The notes under the pieces were generated by a model. It ran no database searches, was not told the DNA's origin, and worked only from the letters and a program-made list of their open reading frames with translations. Below, one piece after another: positions 14,227 through 15,628 of a stretch of 15,628 nt of DNA. The position numbers were made by a program, and so were the translations under genes. Numbering within the stretch: position 1 is the stretch's first letter; each line of letters begins with the position of its first letter. Origin of the DNA: CAYOXD01 sp964407825 (GTDB lineage Bacteria; Desulfobacterota; Desulfobacteria; Desulfobacterales; JAFDDL01); NCBI GenBank assembly GCA_964407825.1, contig CAYOXD010000076.1, positions 1 through 15,628 on the forward strand, given 5' to 3'.

Positions 14227-14827
14227 TAGAAAGATGAGCGGTTTCAGGCGCTGCCTTCTTGCCTGCGATGTCTTCCGGAGCGCCCTGAAATATTTGGGCG
14301 TCGATCGGCCGGAGGCGCCGGGGAGGATCGTCTACCTGCCTTCCCACCTGCACCTTCATCCGGACCGGCTGCGCCGGGAGATGCGCCGCTGCCTGCTATC
14401 CGCCGGGAGCGAGCGGCCCTTTGCCGGATGCCTCTATGGAAAATGTTTTCCGGATATCGACCGGGTCCTTCGGCCCTGGCAGGTGGACCGCATCTCTTGC
14501 GCCCACTGCTATGAAATTCTCATGGGCCGCGTGGCGTATGATGATCTCATCGCCGCGCAGCCGGGCAGTTTTTTTCTTGAAAGAACGCTGATAGAGGATT
14601 TCGACGGCCTGTGCCGTCAACCGCTGGAGCTGGATGACCCCCAGATGCGGCAGTGGTACTTCGAACACTATCGGCAGGTGGTCTACATCCGTCAGCCGAG
14701 GGATCCCGATCTCGGCGAGGCGGTCCGAGCCATTGCAGACATGCTCTCGCTGGATCGCCTCATTGTGGATGCGGACTACCGCGATCTTTTGTCCTACCTG
14801 AAACGCCGGGATCTCCTTGAACCATGA
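14213..14827 (+). CDS. DUF1638 family protein
   Basis: 204 residues that fit DUF1638, a family repeatedly found with corrinoid methyltransferases and RamA-like activators but without a proven function. Visible blocks are LLACDVF (C18), SHLHLHPDRLRREMRR, CLYGKCF (C73, C78), DRISCAHCYEILMG (C96, C99) and QPGSFFLERTLIEDF, matching the family's ACG..., HxxP, YGxC, hDCI and PGTYwlT blocks. C18, C78 and C96 sit where the family keeps cysteines and may bind a metal or cobalamin-related cofactor; C73 and C99 are extra. The start overlaps the previous gene by 14 bases (an alternative ATG is at 14234) and the end overlaps the next ATG by 4 bases, so translation is probably coupled. A role in corrinoid handling is inferred. 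Confidence 0.8.
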   Translation: MPNRDRKMSGFRRCLLACDVFRSALKYLGVDRPEAPGRIVYLPSHLHLHPDRLRREMRRCLLSAGSERPFAGCLYGKCFPDIDRVLRPWQVDRISCAHCYEILMGRVAYDDLIAAQPGSFFLERTLIEDFDGLCRQPLELDDPQMRQWYFEHYRQVVYIRQPRDPDLGEAVRAIADMLSLDRLIVDADYRDLLSYLKRRDLLEP

Positions 14828-15628
14828 ACAAGAACAACAAGCCGAAGAAAAAGAGACGCTCCTACCGGACCCCGCCGGCCGTCAGGGGCAAAAAGGCCGT
14901 CTGGCTCAATGTGCTTCCCGAGGATATCTGGGTGCGGGTAAAGCCCGGCGTCACCCTCTACGAGGCCCTCCAGGAGACGGACCTGGATTTCGATTCCGAG
15001 TGTGGCGGCGTGGGCACTTGCGGAAAGTGCAAGGTTCGGGTCATCACCCCCATCGATCCGCCGGACCGGCAGGAGAAAAAACAGCTGACCGCAGCTGAAC
15101 TGGAGGGTGGTGTCCGGCTGGCCTGCCGCTGCCACGTCCGGAAGACCCTGACCATCCACAGCGAAACCCGCAGCACCGCCAACGACCTGGTGCAGATTCT
15201 GAAGCACGGCCTGGAGCAGGAGCAGGAGATCGATCCCCTGCTGGATGTCCGGCCTCTGGCCCTCACGCCGCCGGACCTTCAGGATCCGGTTTCCGATTTC
15301 AATCGGCTGCGAAATGCCCTGGGCGACACTTACTCGGACATGAAGGTCACCTACAGGTGCCTGTCCTCCCTCTACCGCGACCTTCGCGGGACGGACTTCC
15401 GCGGCGAGGCGCTGTTGCACGGCAAATGCCTCCTTGCCTGGTCCAGGCAGGGAAGCCCCAACGGCCGCTTCGGCCTCATCTTCGACATCGGCACCACCAC
15501 CCTGGTGGGAAAGCTCATCGATCTGGAGCACGGCCTGGAGGTGGGAGTCATCTCACGGCTCAACTCCCAGACTCGCTTCGGCACCAATATTATCAACCGG
15601 ATTCAGTTCATTCGCGATTCGGATGAGG
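14824..15628 (+). CDS. RamA/RACo-like corrinoid activator: 2Fe-2S ferredoxin plus ASKHA (DUF4445) domain, 3' truncated
   Basis: Starts at ATG 14824, overlapping the DUF1638 stop (ATGA), and stays open to the window edge, giving 268 residues of a protein that usually exceeds 500. A very basic start (MNKNNKPKKKRRSYR) precedes a ferredoxin-like domain with C60-x5-C66-x2-C69 and C101, the plant-type [2Fe-2S] pattern CGGVGTCGKC. After a linker comes the DIGTTT phosphate motif (221-226) of the ASKHA ATPase fold and NSQTRFGTNIINRI. These proteins use ATP to reduce inactive Co(II) corrinoid to Co(I) so that the methyltransferase cycle restarts. In Methanosarcina RamA the clusters are [4Fe-4S] at the C-terminus; the N-terminal [2Fe-2S] here is the bacterial RACo-like form. 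Confidence 0.93.
   Translation, partial: MNKNNKPKKKRRSYRTPPAVRGKKAVWLNVLPEDIWVRVKPGVTLYEALQETDLDFDSECGGVGTCGKCKVRVITPIDPPDRQEKKQLTAAELEGGVRLACRCHVRKTLTIHSETRSTANDLVQILKHGLEQEQEIDPLLDVRPLALTPPDLQDPVSDFNRLRNALGDTYSDMKVTYRCLSSLYRDLRGTDFRGEALLHGKCLLAWSRQGSPNGRFGLIFDIGTTTLVGKLIDLEHGLEVGVISRLNSQTRFGTNIINRIQFIRDSDE

Overview
All thirteen genes lie on the + strand in GC-rich DNA. The pairing of a Tmc transmembrane redox complex with a non-pyrrolysine MttB-family demethylation operon points to a sulfate-reducing Desulfobacterota bacterium (Desulfobacteraceae/Desulfosarcina type). This is inferred from gene content; there is no rRNA or other marker gene in the window.

Region 1 (1-6964) is a Tmc electron-transfer locus with built-in signalling genes. 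It runs: end of a universal stress protein, stand-alone receiver, tmcD (Trp-rich repeat protein), tmcC (membrane cytochrome b-like subunit), tmcB (HdrD/DsrK-like iron-sulfur subunit), tmcA (tetraheme type II cytochrome c3), second stand-alone receiver, hybrid receiver-PAS-PAS-histidine kinase. The order D-C-B-A is the reverse of the classic tmcABCD order. Tmc is known to accept electrons from periplasmic cytochrome c3 and carry them to the membrane and cytoplasmic side. The attached receivers and kinase suggest that the complex is regulated through a redox-sensing phosphorelay.

Region 2 (7101-8039) is a single HD-GYP gene, probably a cyclic-di-GMP phosphodiesterase, with all expected metal ligands.

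Region 3 (8078-15628) is a methylated-compound catabolism locus. A sodium:solute symporter gene has its own promoter with a 12-bp palindrome at the predicted start site. A second promoter follows, with an inverted repeat over the -35 and a perfect 20-bp palindrome downstream. It leads into an operon for a methyl-tetrahydrofolate:corrinoid methyltransferase, a corrinoid protein, two different MttB-family methyltransferases, a DUF1638 protein and a RamA-like ferredoxin/ASKHA corrinoid activator that runs off the window. The simplest reading is: the symporter imports a quaternary or tertiary amine (glycine betaine or a relative); the MttB proteins move its methyl group to the corrinoid protein; the pterin methyltransferase passes it to tetrahydrofolate for oxidation through the Wood-Ljungdahl methyl branch; and the activator re-reduces Co(II). 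The substrate cannot be read from the sequence.

There are no insertion sequences, CRISPR arrays, tRNAs or rRNAs that I can see. No gene-free stretch exceeds 300 bases; the longest (9492-9757) holds the operon promoter, operator-like palindromes and leader.
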